From: Streptomyces sp. NBC_00259
GTDB lineage: Bacteria; Actinomycetota; Actinomycetes; Streptomycetales; Streptomycetaceae
Direction of reading: 5' to 3'
Assembly (NCBI RefSeq): GCF_036181745.1
Contig: NZ_CP108080.1
Coordinates: 5,707,501-5,771,500 of the forward strand
DNA length: 64,000 nucleotides
In this document: in pieces, positions 33,435-42,375 of the stretch
Numbering within the stretch: position 1 is the stretch's first letter
Layout of the letters: each line of letters opens with the position of its first letter
Position numbers and translations under genes: made by a program
Notes under the pieces: model-generated
Told to the model about the DNA's origin: nothing
Databases searched by the model: none
Seen by the model: only the letters and a program-made list of their open reading frames with translations

Positions 33435-34402
33435 GCCTGCACCGCCGCCCCGGCGTGGACGCACGCGGCCTGCCGGCCAGGTCCCGCCTCGCGCAGCTCC
33501 TGCTCGTCCCGCGCACAGGCGTCCAGCGCCACGGGGCAGCGCGGATGGAACGTACAGCCCCTCGGCAGCGCCGACGGGTCGGGCGGATCACCGGGCAGCC
33601 CCTGTGGTGCCCGGCGCGAGGCAGGGTCCCCGATGCGGGGGAACGCCGCCGACAGCGCCCGTCCGTACGGGTGCTCCGCCGCGTCGTACACGGCCCGCGC
33701 GGGCCCCTCCTCGACCACCCGTCCCGCGTACATCACCGCGAGCCGGTCGCAGGTGTCGGCCAGCACCGCCAGATCGTGGCTGATCATCAGCAGGCTGATG
33801 TCCTGCGCGGCGACCAACTGCTCGATCAGCCGCAGGATCTGCGCCTGGATCATGACGTCCAGCGCCGTCGTCGGCTCGTCGGCCACGAGCAGCCGCGGAT
33901 CACAGGCCAGCGCCATCGCGATCATCACGCGCTGCCGCTGCCCGCCGGACAGCTCGTGCGGATACGCCGCCGCGCGCGAGGCCGGCAGCCCCACCTGCTC
34001 CAGCAGCTCCCCGGACCGCCGCTTCGCCGCACCCGGCGTCGCCCGCCCGTGCACGAGCTGCGGCTCCGCGATCTGCTCCCCGATCCGGTGCACCGCGTTG
34101 AGCGAGTGCATCGCCCCCTGGAAGACGATCGACGCCCCCGCCCAGCGCACGGCCCGCAGCCGCCCCCAGGACATGGTGAGGACGTCCTCGCCGTCGAGGC
34201 GGATCTCGCCCGACAGCCGCGCCGACGCGGGCAGCAGCCGCAGCAGAGCCAGCGCCAGCGTCGACTTCCCGCACCCCGACTCGCCCGCGACACCGAGCTT
34301 CTGCCCCGCGCCGAGCGCCAGATCGACACCCCGTACGGCCGGGACGGCGGACGCCCCCGACCCGTACGTCACCCGCAGGTCCCTGACCTCCAGCAGACTC
34401 AA
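33431..34402 (-). CDS. Peptide ABC transporter ATP-binding protein (OppD/DppD type)
   Basis: A 323-residue ATPase partner of the gene downstream. Walker A GESGCGKSTL, signature LSGGQRQRVMI, Walker B RLLVADEPTTALD, and the C-terminal CTFHPRCPVALDAC motif are present. The start is TTG (LSLLEVRDLRVTYG) and overlaps the stop of the permease gene as TTGA, indicating translational coupling. A later GTG would cut into the domain, so TTG is preferred. Confidence 0.9.
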   Translation of the reverse strand: MSLLEVRDLRVTYGSGASAVPAVRGVDLALGAGQKLGVAGESGCGKSTLALALLRLLPASARLSGEIRLDGEDVLTMSWGRLRAVRWAGASIVFQGAMHSLNAVHRIGEQIAEPQLVHGRATPGAAKRRSGELLEQVGLPASRAAAYPHELSGGQRQRVMIAMALACDPRLLVADEPTTALDVMIQAQILRLIEQLVAAQDISLLMISHDLAVLADTCDRLAVMYAGRVVEEGPARAVYDAAEHPYGRALSAAFPRIGDPASRRAPQGLPGDPPDPSALPRGCTFHPRCPVALDACARDEQELREAGPGRQAACVHAGAAVQA

Positions 34403-35280
34403 CGCCCCACCCCCAGCTTCGGGTTGAGCACGGACTCGATCGCCCGTCCGCACAGTGTGAACGCCAGCGCGACCAGCGCCACGGCGATCCCCGGCGGGGC
34501 GAGGTACCACCAGTGCCCGGACGACACGGCTCCCGCCTCCCGGGCGTCCTGGAGCATGCCGCCCCATGACACGACCGACGGGTCGCCGAGCCCGAGGAAC
34601 GCCAGCGTCGCCTCCGTCAGGATCGCGGTGGAGATGCCGAGCGTCGTCTGGGCCAGGACCAGCGGCATCACATTGGGCAGCACATGGCGGGCCATGACGT
34701 GCCGGTGCCCGCCCCCGAGCGCCTTGGCCCGCTCGATGTACGGGCGGGACTCGACCGCGATCGTCTGGGCCCTCACCAGCCGCGCCGTCGTGGGCCAGGT
34801 CGTGACGCCGATCGCCAGGATCACCGTCCACACGCTCCGCGACATCACCGTCGCCAGCACGATCGCGAGCACCAGCGTCGGCATCACGAGGAACCAGTCG
34901 GTGATCCGCATGACGACCGTGGCGAACCAGCCACCGTAGTGGCCGGCCACGATGCCCACGAGTGTCCCGATCGCCACCGACAGCACCGCCGCGAGCAGCC
35001 CCACGGTGAGCGAGATCCGCGCGCCCCACACCAGCAGCCCGAGCAGCGAGCGCCCGAACTGGTCGGTGCCGAGCGGGAACGCTCCGCTCGGCGACTCCAG
35101 CGCCCCGCCCGGGGCATGGGTGACGCTCTGCACCTCGCTGCCGACGAGCAGCGGTGCGGCGAACGCGACGAGGGCGAGCAGCGCGAGCCCGCCGAGTCCT
35201 GCGACGCCCGCGCGGTGCGTACGGTACGCGCGCCAGAACCGTACGACGGAGGCGCGGCGACGTGTCCAGGTGAGAGTCAT
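34399..35280 (-). CDS. Peptide ABC transporter permease (OppC/DppC type)
   Basis: A 293-residue membrane protein with about six hydrophobic segments. After a cytosolic N-terminus with RRRASVVRFWRAYRTH come the first helix (GVAGLGGLALLALVAFAAPL) and the DppC-like sequence FPLGTDQFGRSLLG. The cytosolic loop that contacts the ATPases reads YIERAKALGGGHRHVMARHV. It overlaps the OppB-type gene by four bases (ATGA) and forms the channel with it. Confidence 0.92.
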   Translation of the reverse strand: MTLTWTRRRASVVRFWRAYRTHRAGVAGLGGLALLALVAFAAPLLVGSEVQSVTHAPGGALESPSGAFPLGTDQFGRSLLGLLVWGARISLTVGLLAAVLSVAIGTLVGIVAGHYGGWFATVVMRITDWFLVMPTLVLAIVLATVMSRSVWTVILAIGVTTWPTTARLVRAQTIAVESRPYIERAKALGGGHRHVMARHVLPNVMPLVLAQTTLGISTAILTEATLAFLGLGDPSVVSWGGMLQDAREAGAVSSGHWWYLAPPGIAVALVALAFTLCGRAIESVLNPKLGVGR

Positions 35281-36356
35281 CGGCCCACCCTCGGGTCCAG
35301 CATCGGATACAGCAGGTCGGCGAGCAGGTTCATCAGGATCATCGCGCCCGCGAAGACCACGAACAGGCCCTGCACCAGCGGCAGATCGGGCACGCTCAGC
35401 GCCTGGTAGAACAGCCCGCCGAGGCCGGGCCAGGAGAAGACGGTCTCGACGAGGATCGACCCGGCCGCCACATGGCCGAGATTGATGAAGACCATCGTGA
35501 CCGTGGGCAGCAGCGCGTTCGGTACGGCGTGCCGGCGCCGCACCGCATCGTCCCGCAGCCCCTTCGCCCGTGCCGTCGTCAGATAGTCGCTGCCCATCTC
35601 GTCCAGCAGGGAGGAACGCATCACCAGCAGCGTCTGGGCATAGCCGACGGCGACCAGCGTCAGCACCGGCAGCACCATGTGATGGGCGACATCCAGGACG
35701 TACGAGACACCCGTCTCGTCCCCCGACTCCATGCCCCCGGTCGGGAACATGCCGGGGATCGGGCCGACGCCCACCGAGAACGTGATGATCAGCAACAGTC
35801 CGAGCCAGAACGACGGCACCGACCACAGCGTCAGCGCCACCCCGGTGTGGAGCCGGTCGCCCGTTCCGCCGTGCCGCCACGCCGAGCGTGTACCGAGCCA
35901 CAGCCCGAGCGCCGAGTAGATCACCACGGCCACGCCCGTGAGCAGCAGCGTCGCGGGCAGCTTCTGCGCGATGAGCTCTCCGACGGGGGCGCGGAACTGG
36001 TACGACATGCCCAGGTCGCCGGTGAGCGCGCCCGCGCAGTAGTCGGTGAACTGCCGCCACATCGGCAGGTCGAGGCCGAACTGACGGCGCAGCGTGGCCA
36101 GTTGCTCCGCGCTCGTGGGCATGCCGTGGGTCATGACCTTGACCGGATCACCCGGGATGATCCGGAAGAGGAAGAAGCTGGTGACGAGTACGGCGAACAG
36201 CGACACGACCGCACCTGCCAGCTTCCCGGCCACATAGGCCGGGTACGCCGAGGCCGTCGCACCACCGCGCCGGTCGGCACGCGCTTCCGGGGCCCCCGGC
36301 GCCGCGGCCACGGGCGTCGTGGCCGGGGCCGTCTCCGTGCTCGCCGTGCCGCTCAT
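35277..36356 (-). CDS. Peptide ABC transporter permease (OppB/DppB type)
   Basis: A 359-residue permease with about six membrane segments. Its first helix is preceded by an unusual ~45-residue Ala/Thr/Pro-rich N-terminus. The periplasmic-side RIIPGDPVKVM and the ATPase-contact loop YLTTARAKGLRDDAVRRRHA are typical of the OppB family. It starts three bases after the substrate-binding protein gene ends. Promoter and regulation lie upstream of that gene. Confidence 0.92.
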   Translation of the reverse strand: MSGTASTETAPATTPVAAAPGAPEARADRRGGATASAYPAYVAGKLAGAVVSLFAVLVTSFFLFRIIPGDPVKVMTHGMPTSAEQLATLRRQFGLDLPMWRQFTDYCAGALTGDLGMSYQFRAPVGELIAQKLPATLLLTGVAVVIYSALGLWLGTRSAWRHGGTGDRLHTGVALTLWSVPSFWLGLLLIITFSVGVGPIPGMFPTGGMESGDETGVSYVLDVAHHMVLPVLTLVAVGYAQTLLVMRSSLLDEMGSDYLTTARAKGLRDDAVRRRHAVPNALLPTVTMVFINLGHVAAGSILVETVFSWPGLGGLFYQALSVPDLPLVQGLFVVFAGAMILMNLLADLLYPMLDPRVGR

Positions 36357-36359
36357 CGG

Positions 36360-38267
36360 CTACTCACGGTCGTCCGCGGAGGCACGGCGGCGCCGGCTGG
36401 TGAGGACACCGACCGCTATGACCAGGACGACCGACACCCCGATGCCGATGGCCACGGCGGCGGAGGAACCGCCGCCGCCGGACGACGAGCCGCCGGCCGC
36501 GGCCGGCTCCGCCGACCACCAGCTCCAGTAGCCGTCCTGGCCGTACAGATTGCCGGCCGCCTCGGGCATCGTCGTGATGGACTTGATCTGGTCCGTGCGG
36601 TACGCCTCGAGCGCGTTCGGATAGGCCATCACGTTCATGAATCCGGTGTCGTACAGCCGGGACTGCATCTGCCTGACCAGAGCGCTCCGCCTGGTCGCGT
36701 CGTACTCGACGGCCTGCTGCGCGTACAGCTCGTCGAACTGCTTGTCGCAGATGAAGTTGTCCGTCGCCCCGGTGTCCCGGGGGGTGGCGGGGAGCGCGGA
36801 GCAGGTGTGGATGGACAGGACGAAGTCCGGGTCGGGATTGACGGACCAGCCGTCGAACGCCAGGTCGTAGTCGCCCTTGAGCCAGGGGTCGGAGACGTTG
36901 TCGAGGCAGTCGACCTTCAGCCCGACGCCGAGCGCGCCCCACCACTCCTGGAGGTACTTGCCGATCGCCTTGTCGTTCGGGTCGGTGGCGTGGCAGAGGA
37001 TGCGGAAGTCCAGGGCCTTGCCGTCCTTGCCGACGCGCTTTCCACTGCTGTTCTTCCGGTATCCGGCCCGGTCGAGCAGGGCGGCCGCCATCGCCGGGTC
37101 GTACGCGATCCGCCGGGTGGTGTCCGGTTTCCAGAAGTACGGGCCGAAGCGCGGCGGGATGTAGCCCTCGCCCTCCACGGCGTGGCCCCGGAAGACCTTG
37201 TCGACGATGGTCTTGCGGTCGACCGCATGGAACAGCGCCTTCCGCACCACCGGGTCGAGGAGCGCCGGATGGCCGCTGCCGAATCGTCCGCCGTTCCTGG
37301 CCCGGGCGCCGGGGTTGGTGGCGAGGGCGAAGAAGCGACGGCCCGGTGCGTCGTTGACCTTGATGTTCTCGGCGTTCTCCAGCGCCGCGGCCTGGGCCGG
37401 GGTGAGGTTGGGAACGAAGGAGACCTCGCCCTTGCGCAGCGCGGCGACCGCCGCGTCCCCGTCCTTGTAGTACCTGAACACCAGCTCGTCGAACTTCGGT
37501 GCGCCGCGCCAGAAGGTCTTGTTGGGCCTGAACCTGATGTACTGGTCGACCTTGAAGTCGGTGAGGACGAACGGGCCGTTGCCGACGACCGGGAACTGCT
37601 TGTCGTTGTTGAACTTCGAGAAGTCGCCGACCTTCTCCCAGACGTGCTTGGGGACGATCGGCACATCGAGCGCGGTCATGTTCGCCTGGGGTTTCTTCAG
37701 CTCGATGACCAGCGTCTCGGGGTCCGGGGCGGTGACCTTCCGGAAGTTGGCGGTGAAGCTGCCGTTGGCGGTGGCGGCGTTCGGGTCCGTCATCATCTTG
37801 TTGAACGTCCAGGCGGCGTCGGCCGACGTCACCGGCCTGCCGTCGGACCAGGTGGAGTTCTTGCGGATCGTGTACGTCCACGTCAGCTTGTCCGCGGACG
37901 GCGTCCAGGCGGTGGCGAGGCCCGGGATCGGGCGCGCGTCCTTGGCGTCGTAGTTCGTCAGGTACTCGTAGACGAGGCGGTGGACGCTGGTGGAGACCAG
38001 TCGCTGCGCCAGGAACGGACTGAGGGAGTCCACGCTCTGCGAGACGGCGACGGTCAGGACGTTGTCCGCGCCGTCCTTGCCGTCCTTGCCGACCTTGCCG
38101 TCCGTTTCGGTCGTGACCGCCCGGGCATCGGCCGACGCCTGCGGATGCGGCGGTGCGACGGCGAGGGCTGAGGCCACGATGCCGGAGGCGACCAGCAGCC
38201 GGAGAACGCGACGCGGCCGGGGGAGGCCTTTCGGCCGACGGGTGAGGTGCGGAGCCGTTGTGATCAT
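36360..38267 (-). CDS. Peptide ABC transporter substrate-binding protein with C-terminal membrane anchor
   Basis: A 635-residue SBP_bac_5 protein. A signal peptide (LRLLVASGIVASALAVAPP) ends near ASA and has no lipobox cysteine. The family body includes SVDSLSPFLAQRLVSTSVHRLVYEYL near residue 77, then WTYTIRKNSTWSDGRPVT and GNGPFVLTDFKVD. The C-terminus has a Gly/Ser linker, one membrane helix (IGIGVSVVLVIAVGVLTS) and an Arg-rich tail. It is held to the membrane by that helix rather than by lipid, the usual Gram-positive arrangement. It is the first gene of the importer operon. Substrate class (di- or oligopeptide, or nickel) is not settled by sequence. Confidence 0.9.
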   Translation of the reverse strand: MITTAPHLTRRPKGLPRPRRVLRLLVASGIVASALAVAPPHPQASADARAVTTETDGKVGKDGKDGADNVLTVAVSQSVDSLSPFLAQRLVSTSVHRLVYEYLTNYDAKDARPIPGLATAWTPSADKLTWTYTIRKNSTWSDGRPVTSADAAWTFNKMMTDPNAATANGSFTANFRKVTAPDPETLVIELKKPQANMTALDVPIVPKHVWEKVGDFSKFNNDKQFPVVGNGPFVLTDFKVDQYIRFRPNKTFWRGAPKFDELVFRYYKDGDAAVAALRKGEVSFVPNLTPAQAAALENAENIKVNDAPGRRFFALATNPGARARNGGRFGSGHPALLDPVVRKALFHAVDRKTIVDKVFRGHAVEGEGYIPPRFGPYFWKPDTTRRIAYDPAMAAALLDRAGYRKNSSGKRVGKDGKALDFRILCHATDPNDKAIGKYLQEWWGALGVGLKVDCLDNVSDPWLKGDYDLAFDGWSVNPDPDFVLSIHTCSALPATPRDTGATDNFICDKQFDELYAQQAVEYDATRRSALVRQMQSRLYDTGFMNVMAYPNALEAYRTDQIKSITTMPEAAGNLYGQDGYWSWWSAEPAAAGGSSSGGGGSSAAVAIGIGVSVVLVIAVGVLTSRRRRASADDRE

Positions 38268-38422
38268 AGGACGTTGACCTCGCGTCGTAACTCGCTTGGA
38301 GGAGGCACGTGGATCTTCTGGGCGCCAACTGGTGATGCGAAGGTCTATCAGCGTGGTCCAGACGAGTCAACGATCCTGTGACGCCGCGTCAAGTCCGTTG
38401 TGGGCTGCGAGAACGCCGAAGA

Positions 38423-38449
38423 GCCCGCACCGTGGAACACGGTGCGGGC
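38423..38449 (-). terminator. Terminator of the EspI-like ATPase gene
   Basis: A perfect 12-base-pair stem (38423-38434 with 38438-38449) with a 3-base loop. It lies 26 bases past the stop of the leftward gene at 38476. Confidence 0.8.
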
Positions 38450-38475
38450 CCTCATTGGTCTGAACCGCTGAAGCC

Positions 38476-41472
38476 CTACTGCTGAGGAGCCGGCGGTGCC
38501 TGCGGGGGCTGTTGCGGCTGCTGCTGCGGGTAGCCGTATCCGGCGGGCGGAACGGCACCCGGGAGTTCGGGCTGACCGGGCTGCTCGCCGTGCGGGCCGG
38601 GCGGGCCGGGGATCTGGGCCTGAGCCGGAGGCTGGGCGGGCGGGCCCGGGAAGGGACCCGGCTGCGCCGGGGGCTGCCCGGCCGGGCTCGGCGCGGACTG
38701 CGCCTGGGGAGGCAGCGAATGGTGCCACTGCTGCTGCGCGCCCGGGACGGGTCCGCCGTACGGCTGCTGTCCTCCGTATGGCTGCTGCCCGCCGTACGGG
38801 GGCAGCCCGCCCTGCGGCTGCTGACCCGCCTGGGGCTGTTGTCCGGCGTGCGGCGGCTGGTGCGGGTTCGGCGGATAGGGCTGGCCCGGCTGCGGCTGGC
38901 CCGCCTGCGGCTGGGCCGCGTACGGCTGGTGCGGCATCGGCGGCGCCATGTGCGGGGGCTGGTGCCCCTGACCGCCGGCCGTCCACAGCCCCTGGGCCTG
39001 CTGAGCCCGTACGAAGTCCTCGGCGACCATCGCGGACAGATTGAAGTACGCCTCACGGGTCTTCGGTCGCATCATGTCCAGATCGACCTCGGCGCCCGCC
39101 GACAGGTGCTCGTCGAACGGCACGACCACGACACCGCGGCAGCGGGTCTCGAAGTGCTGCACGATGTCCTCGACCTTGATCATCTTGCCGGTCTCGCGGA
39201 CACCGGAGATCACCGTGATCGAGCGCTGCACCAGATCCGCGTAGCCGTGTGCGGAGAGCCAGTCGAGCGTGGTGCTGGCGCTGCTCGCGCCGTCCACGGA
39301 CGGGGTGGAGATGATGATCAGCTGGTCGGCGAGGTCCAGCACACCGCGCATCGCGCTGTAGAGGAGACCGGTGCCGGAGTCGGTGAGGATGACCGGGTAC
39401 TGCTTGCCCAGCACCTCGATCGCACGGCGGTAGTCCTCGTCGTTGAAGGTCGTCGAGACGGCCGGGTCCACGTCGTTGGCGATGATCTCCAGACCGGAGG
39501 GCGCCTGCGAGGTGAACCGGCGGATGTCCATGTACGAGTTGAGGTACGGGATCGCCTGGACCAGGTCGCGGATGGTCGCGCCGGTCTCGCGCCGCACCCG
39601 TCGCCCGAGCGTGCCCGCGTCCGGGTTGGCGTCGATGGCCAGGATCTTGTCCTGGCGCTCGGTGGCCAGGGTGGCGCCGAGCGCGGTGGTGGTCGTCGTC
39701 TTGCCGACGCCGCCCTTGAGGCTGATCACCGCGATGCGGTAGCACGAAAGCACCGGCGTACGGATCAGCTCGAGCTTGCGCTGCCGCTCGGCCTCCTCCT
39801 TCTTGCCGCCGAGCTTGAAACGGGCGGCGGCACCGGAGGGGTTACGGCTCGACTTGGCCTTCTGCTTGTTGTTGCGCAGCAGGCGGTCGGAGGAGAGCTC
39901 GACGGCCGCGGTGTAGCCGAGCGGGGCGCCCGGCACGGAACGCTCACGCTGGTCGTGCGCGACGGGTGTGGGCCAGGCCGCCCCGGTCCGCGGGTCGACG
40001 GGAGCGGCCGGAGGCTGCTGGACCTGGTGCTGGTTCGGTGTCTGCGGTGTATGCGGTGTCTGCGGTGTCTGCGGTGTCTGCGGTGTGTGTGGCTGGTGTG
40101 GCGTGTGCGGTGCCTGCGGAACCTGGGGAGTCTGCTGGGCGGGCACACCGGGCTGCTGCTGCACCTGCGGGAAGCCGTAACCGCCGTGCACCGGCTGCGG
40201 GTTGGGGCCCGGCATGGCGGGCGGCAGGGGAACGCCGGGCTGCTGGGCCTGCGGCTGCTGGGCCTGCGGCTGGTGGGCCGGGAGGTGCTGGGGCTGCGGG
40301 AAGCCGTAGCCACCCTGCTGGGCGGGGAGGTTGGGGTTCTCCGCACCAGGCTGGGGGAAGCCGTAGCCACCCTGCTGGGCGGGGAGGTTGGGGTTCTCCG
40401 CACCAGGCTGGGGGAAGCCGTAACCACCCTGCTGGGCGGGGAGGTTGGGGTTCTCCGCACCAGGCTGCGGGAAGCCGTAACCACCCTGCTGAGGGCCGAC
40501 GCCCGCGGTGTGCGCGGGCCAAGTGGGCTGCGCTTGCGGCTGCTGCGGCTGCTGTTGCGCCGGCATCGCGGGCTGGTCGGCCTGCTGTGCCTGTACGGGC
40601 CACTGAGGCGCCGCCGTCGGCGCGGCCGGCTGGAACGCGGGCGGCAGCGGGGGCAGGCCCGTGCCCTGCGCGCTCGGGGCGGTTTCCCCCGACGTGACCA
40701 CCGGGGCGGAGTCCTGCGGAGCGGAGTCCTGCGGGGCGGAATCGCCGGGTGCGGCGTCGGCGGGCTCGACGACGGCCGGCTCGTCGGTGCTGTCCTCGTG
40801 CGCCGCACCGGTGTCGCTGTCCGCGTCCTGGTCCTCGGCCGTCGCCGCCGAAGCGGCGGCCACGGGGGTGTCGGCCCCGTCCGTCCTCTCACCCGCGGCC
40901 TCATCGGCGTCGAGTCCGGGGGCGGGGGCGGGGGCGGAGTCAGCGTTGGCCTCGGCCTCCGCCGCTGCGGCCGCCTCCCTCTCCGCGATCTCGCGCTTCA
41001 GCGCGGCGGGGGAGAACCGCATCGTCGCGCCGCTCTCGATGTCCCCGTCGCCGAACGGCTGAGGTGCGCCGCCGCCCGTATCGGCCGAAGCGGCGACAGG
41101 CGCGGGGGCTATCGGATCAACCGGGGCGACCGGCGCGGTCTCGGGCGCCGGCACCGGCGGCTGAGCGGGCACGGACGACTGCTCGGGCGTCTGGGTCTGC
41201 GCGGGTGCGGGCGTCACGGGCGGCCAGTTCGGCTCGAAGCCACTGCCCGGAGGCAGTCCGGGCACGGCGACCGGCGCTCCGGACGGCGGCGGAGGGGTCC
41301 CTCCCTGCGTGGCCGGGCCCCCCGCCGAATCCCCTGACGCATTCTGCGTGTACCAGGCAGGCGGGGTGTAGTCGATGGTGAACTCACCCGTCAGCTCCGC
41401 GGGCTCCGCGTCGGACTGATCGTCGACGGGCACGCTCCAGTCCCCGCGGATCTCGTCCCGATCGCCGTTCAC
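38476..41472 (-). CDS. Proline-rich MinD/ParA-like ATPase, ESX-associated (EspI-like)
   Basis: A 998-residue protein. Residues 1-560 are Pro/Gln/Ala-rich and low in structure; they include three tandem 19-residue units (repeat at 40311-40481) and five copies of GGYGFPQ. Residues ~575-830 form a MinD/ParA-type ATPase with the deviant Walker A KGGVGKT starting at Lys586 and DANPDAGTLGRR after it. The tail (~850-998) is again Pro/Gln/Gly-rich with PYGGQQ repeats. Mycobacterial EspI has the same plan and is linked to ESX-1 control; the match is by architecture. GTG start with AGGAGG upstream. It opens the ESX locus. Confidence 0.8.
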   Translation of the reverse strand: MNGDRDEIRGDWSVPVDDQSDAEPAELTGEFTIDYTPPAWYTQNASGDSAGGPATQGGTPPPPSGAPVAVPGLPPGSGFEPNWPPVTPAPAQTQTPEQSSVPAQPPVPAPETAPVAPVDPIAPAPVAASADTGGGAPQPFGDGDIESGATMRFSPAALKREIAEREAAAAAEAEANADSAPAPAPGLDADEAAGERTDGADTPVAAASAATAEDQDADSDTGAAHEDSTDEPAVVEPADAAPGDSAPQDSAPQDSAPVVTSGETAPSAQGTGLPPLPPAFQPAAPTAAPQWPVQAQQADQPAMPAQQQPQQPQAQPTWPAHTAGVGPQQGGYGFPQPGAENPNLPAQQGGYGFPQPGAENPNLPAQQGGYGFPQPGAENPNLPAQQGGYGFPQPQHLPAHQPQAQQPQAQQPGVPLPPAMPGPNPQPVHGGYGFPQVQQQPGVPAQQTPQVPQAPHTPHQPHTPQTPQTPQTPHTPQTPNQHQVQQPPAAPVDPRTGAAWPTPVAHDQRERSVPGAPLGYTAAVELSSDRLLRNNKQKAKSSRNPSGAAARFKLGGKKEEAERQRKLELIRTPVLSCYRIAVISLKGGVGKTTTTTALGATLATERQDKILAIDANPDAGTLGRRVRRETGATIRDLVQAIPYLNSYMDIRRFTSQAPSGLEIIANDVDPAVSTTFNDEDYRRAIEVLGKQYPVILTDSGTGLLYSAMRGVLDLADQLIIISTPSVDGASSASTTLDWLSAHGYADLVQRSITVISGVRETGKMIKVEDIVQHFETRCRGVVVVPFDEHLSAGAEVDLDMMRPKTREAYFNLSAMVAEDFVRAQQAQGLWTAGGQGHQPPHMAPPMPHQPYAAQPQAGQPQPGQPYPPNPHQPPHAGQQPQAGQQPQGGLPPYGGQQPYGGQQPYGGPVPGAQQQWHHSLPPQAQSAPSPAGQPPAQPGPFPGPPAQPPAQAQIPGPPGPHGEQPGQPELPGAVPPAGYGYPQQQPQQPPQAPPAPQQ
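40311..40481 (-). repeat. 57-base tandem repeat, three copies, inside the EspI-like gene
   Basis: Three consecutive 57-base units start at about 40311, 40368 and 40425 and encode QQGGYGFPQPGAENPNLPA. A partial fourth copy begins at 40482. The copies are nearly identical (GTAGCC/GTAACC variants only), so the duplication is recent and copy number may vary between strains. Confidence 0.9.
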
Positions 41473-41911
41473 TTTGCCTCCTGTGGTCGAGCACCCTTGT
41501 GCCGTGGTGGGTGGGGGCGACCGTGCCGTCTTCCGGTCCGCCCGGCTCTCCCCCGTACGACGCCGCGCACCTGCCCGCAGGTTCTCGCCGCGCTCTGACC
41601 CACCCTAATCGTCAACGCTGTCAGTACGGCAGGCCGGACCACCCGTCGACGACTGTCCGGTAGGTCACCCCTGCCTCAGCACTGCCCCCGTGTGACACGG
41701 GTGGGCCGCAGCGTGAGGGGTGAACCGGGCAAAGCCGTACGGACCATGCCAGTCGAGGCGCTACAGGATCGTCACATGCTGACGGCGCACGCCGCTCGCC
41801 GTACGGCCCCCGGTCAACTTCCGGACCCGGCCCCGGCCCCGGGTGCCCGAACCCGTACTCGGTTCTGGATCCGACCGTCCCGCCCCGGGGTCGTCCGGCC
41901 GCCGCAGGCGC
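41473..41911. other. 439-base gap between the EspI-like and BldB-like genes
   Basis: No gene is supported here; open frames run on shadow translation only. The part near 41473 must carry the promoter of the leftward EspI-like gene. On the minus strand, TAGGGT near 41608 resembles a -10, but I see no -35 at the right distance. The part near 41911 is the 3' end of the BldB-like gene and has a weak stem (ACCCGG/CCGGGT near 41825-41844). Confidence 0.45.
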
Positions 41912-42145
41912 TCAGCGCAGATCGAACTCCCCGTCGCGCGCACCCAGGACGAACGCCCGCCACTCGGCCTCGGTGTACCGAAGCACGGTGTCCCGGTCCA
42001 TCGACGACCGCATCGCGACGGCACCGTCGGGCAGATACGCGATCTCGACCCGCTCCTCGTCCGCGGTGGTGCCGGGGGCGCCGTGCCACTCGACGCCGGA
42101 GATGTCGAGGGCGTAGAGCTCGTCCTTCTCTTGTGCGCTCCCCAT
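41912..42145 (-). CDS. bldB: BldB-like DUF397 protein
   Basis: A 77-residue small protein of the DUF397 family. VEWHGAPGT, VAMRSSMDRDTVLRYTEAEWRAFVLGARDGEFD carries the family core, including the conserved FVLGARDGEFD end. In Streptomyces the BldB developmental regulator (about 98 residues) is a DUF397 protein encoded inside the ESX locus, so position and sequence both support the name. It is shorter than BldB at the C-terminus. It has no DNA-binding partner of the XRE type next to it, unlike most DUF397 genes. GAAAGGAAC lies before the ATG. Confidence 0.7.
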   Translation of the reverse strand: MGSAQEKDELYALDISGVEWHGAPGTTADEERVEIAYLPDGAVAMRSSMDRDTVLRYTEAEWRAFVLGARDGEFDLR

Positions 42146-42156
42146 GAGCCACGTTC

Positions 42157-42186
42157 CTTTCGGTGGTGCCGCTTTCGGTGGTGCCG
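42157..42186 (-). repeat. 15-base tandem duplication in the bldB-like leader
   Basis: CTTTCGGTGGTGCCG stands twice in direct succession (42157-42171 and 42172-42186). The copy nearer the gene overlaps the ribosome binding site region, so the repeat may affect translation of the BldB-like protein. Confidence 0.7.
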
Positions 42187-42375
42187 GGGCGAAAGAGCCC
42201 GGAACGGCCCGGTCATGCCCCCTTTTCCAGGGGACTTCCCGTGAGGCGCCGCGCAGTTGGATGTTGCCCCCGTCACACCGGGCATCCTATCCAGCGGAGT
42301 TCGCGGCCACTCCCGTTCCGGAACGGGGCTCCCGATCTTCGGACCGCGCCCGCCGGCCCGCGCCGGCAGCCGTCC

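Noticed and set aside
40311..40481. Regular repeats considered as a CRISPR array
   Set aside because: The units are contiguous, have no spacers, and encode an in-frame protein repeat within a larger gene.
41692..42147. A 151-residue rightward frame opposite the BldB-like gene
   Set aside because: It is antisense to a recognisable DUF397 gene and has Arg/Pro-rich shadow composition.
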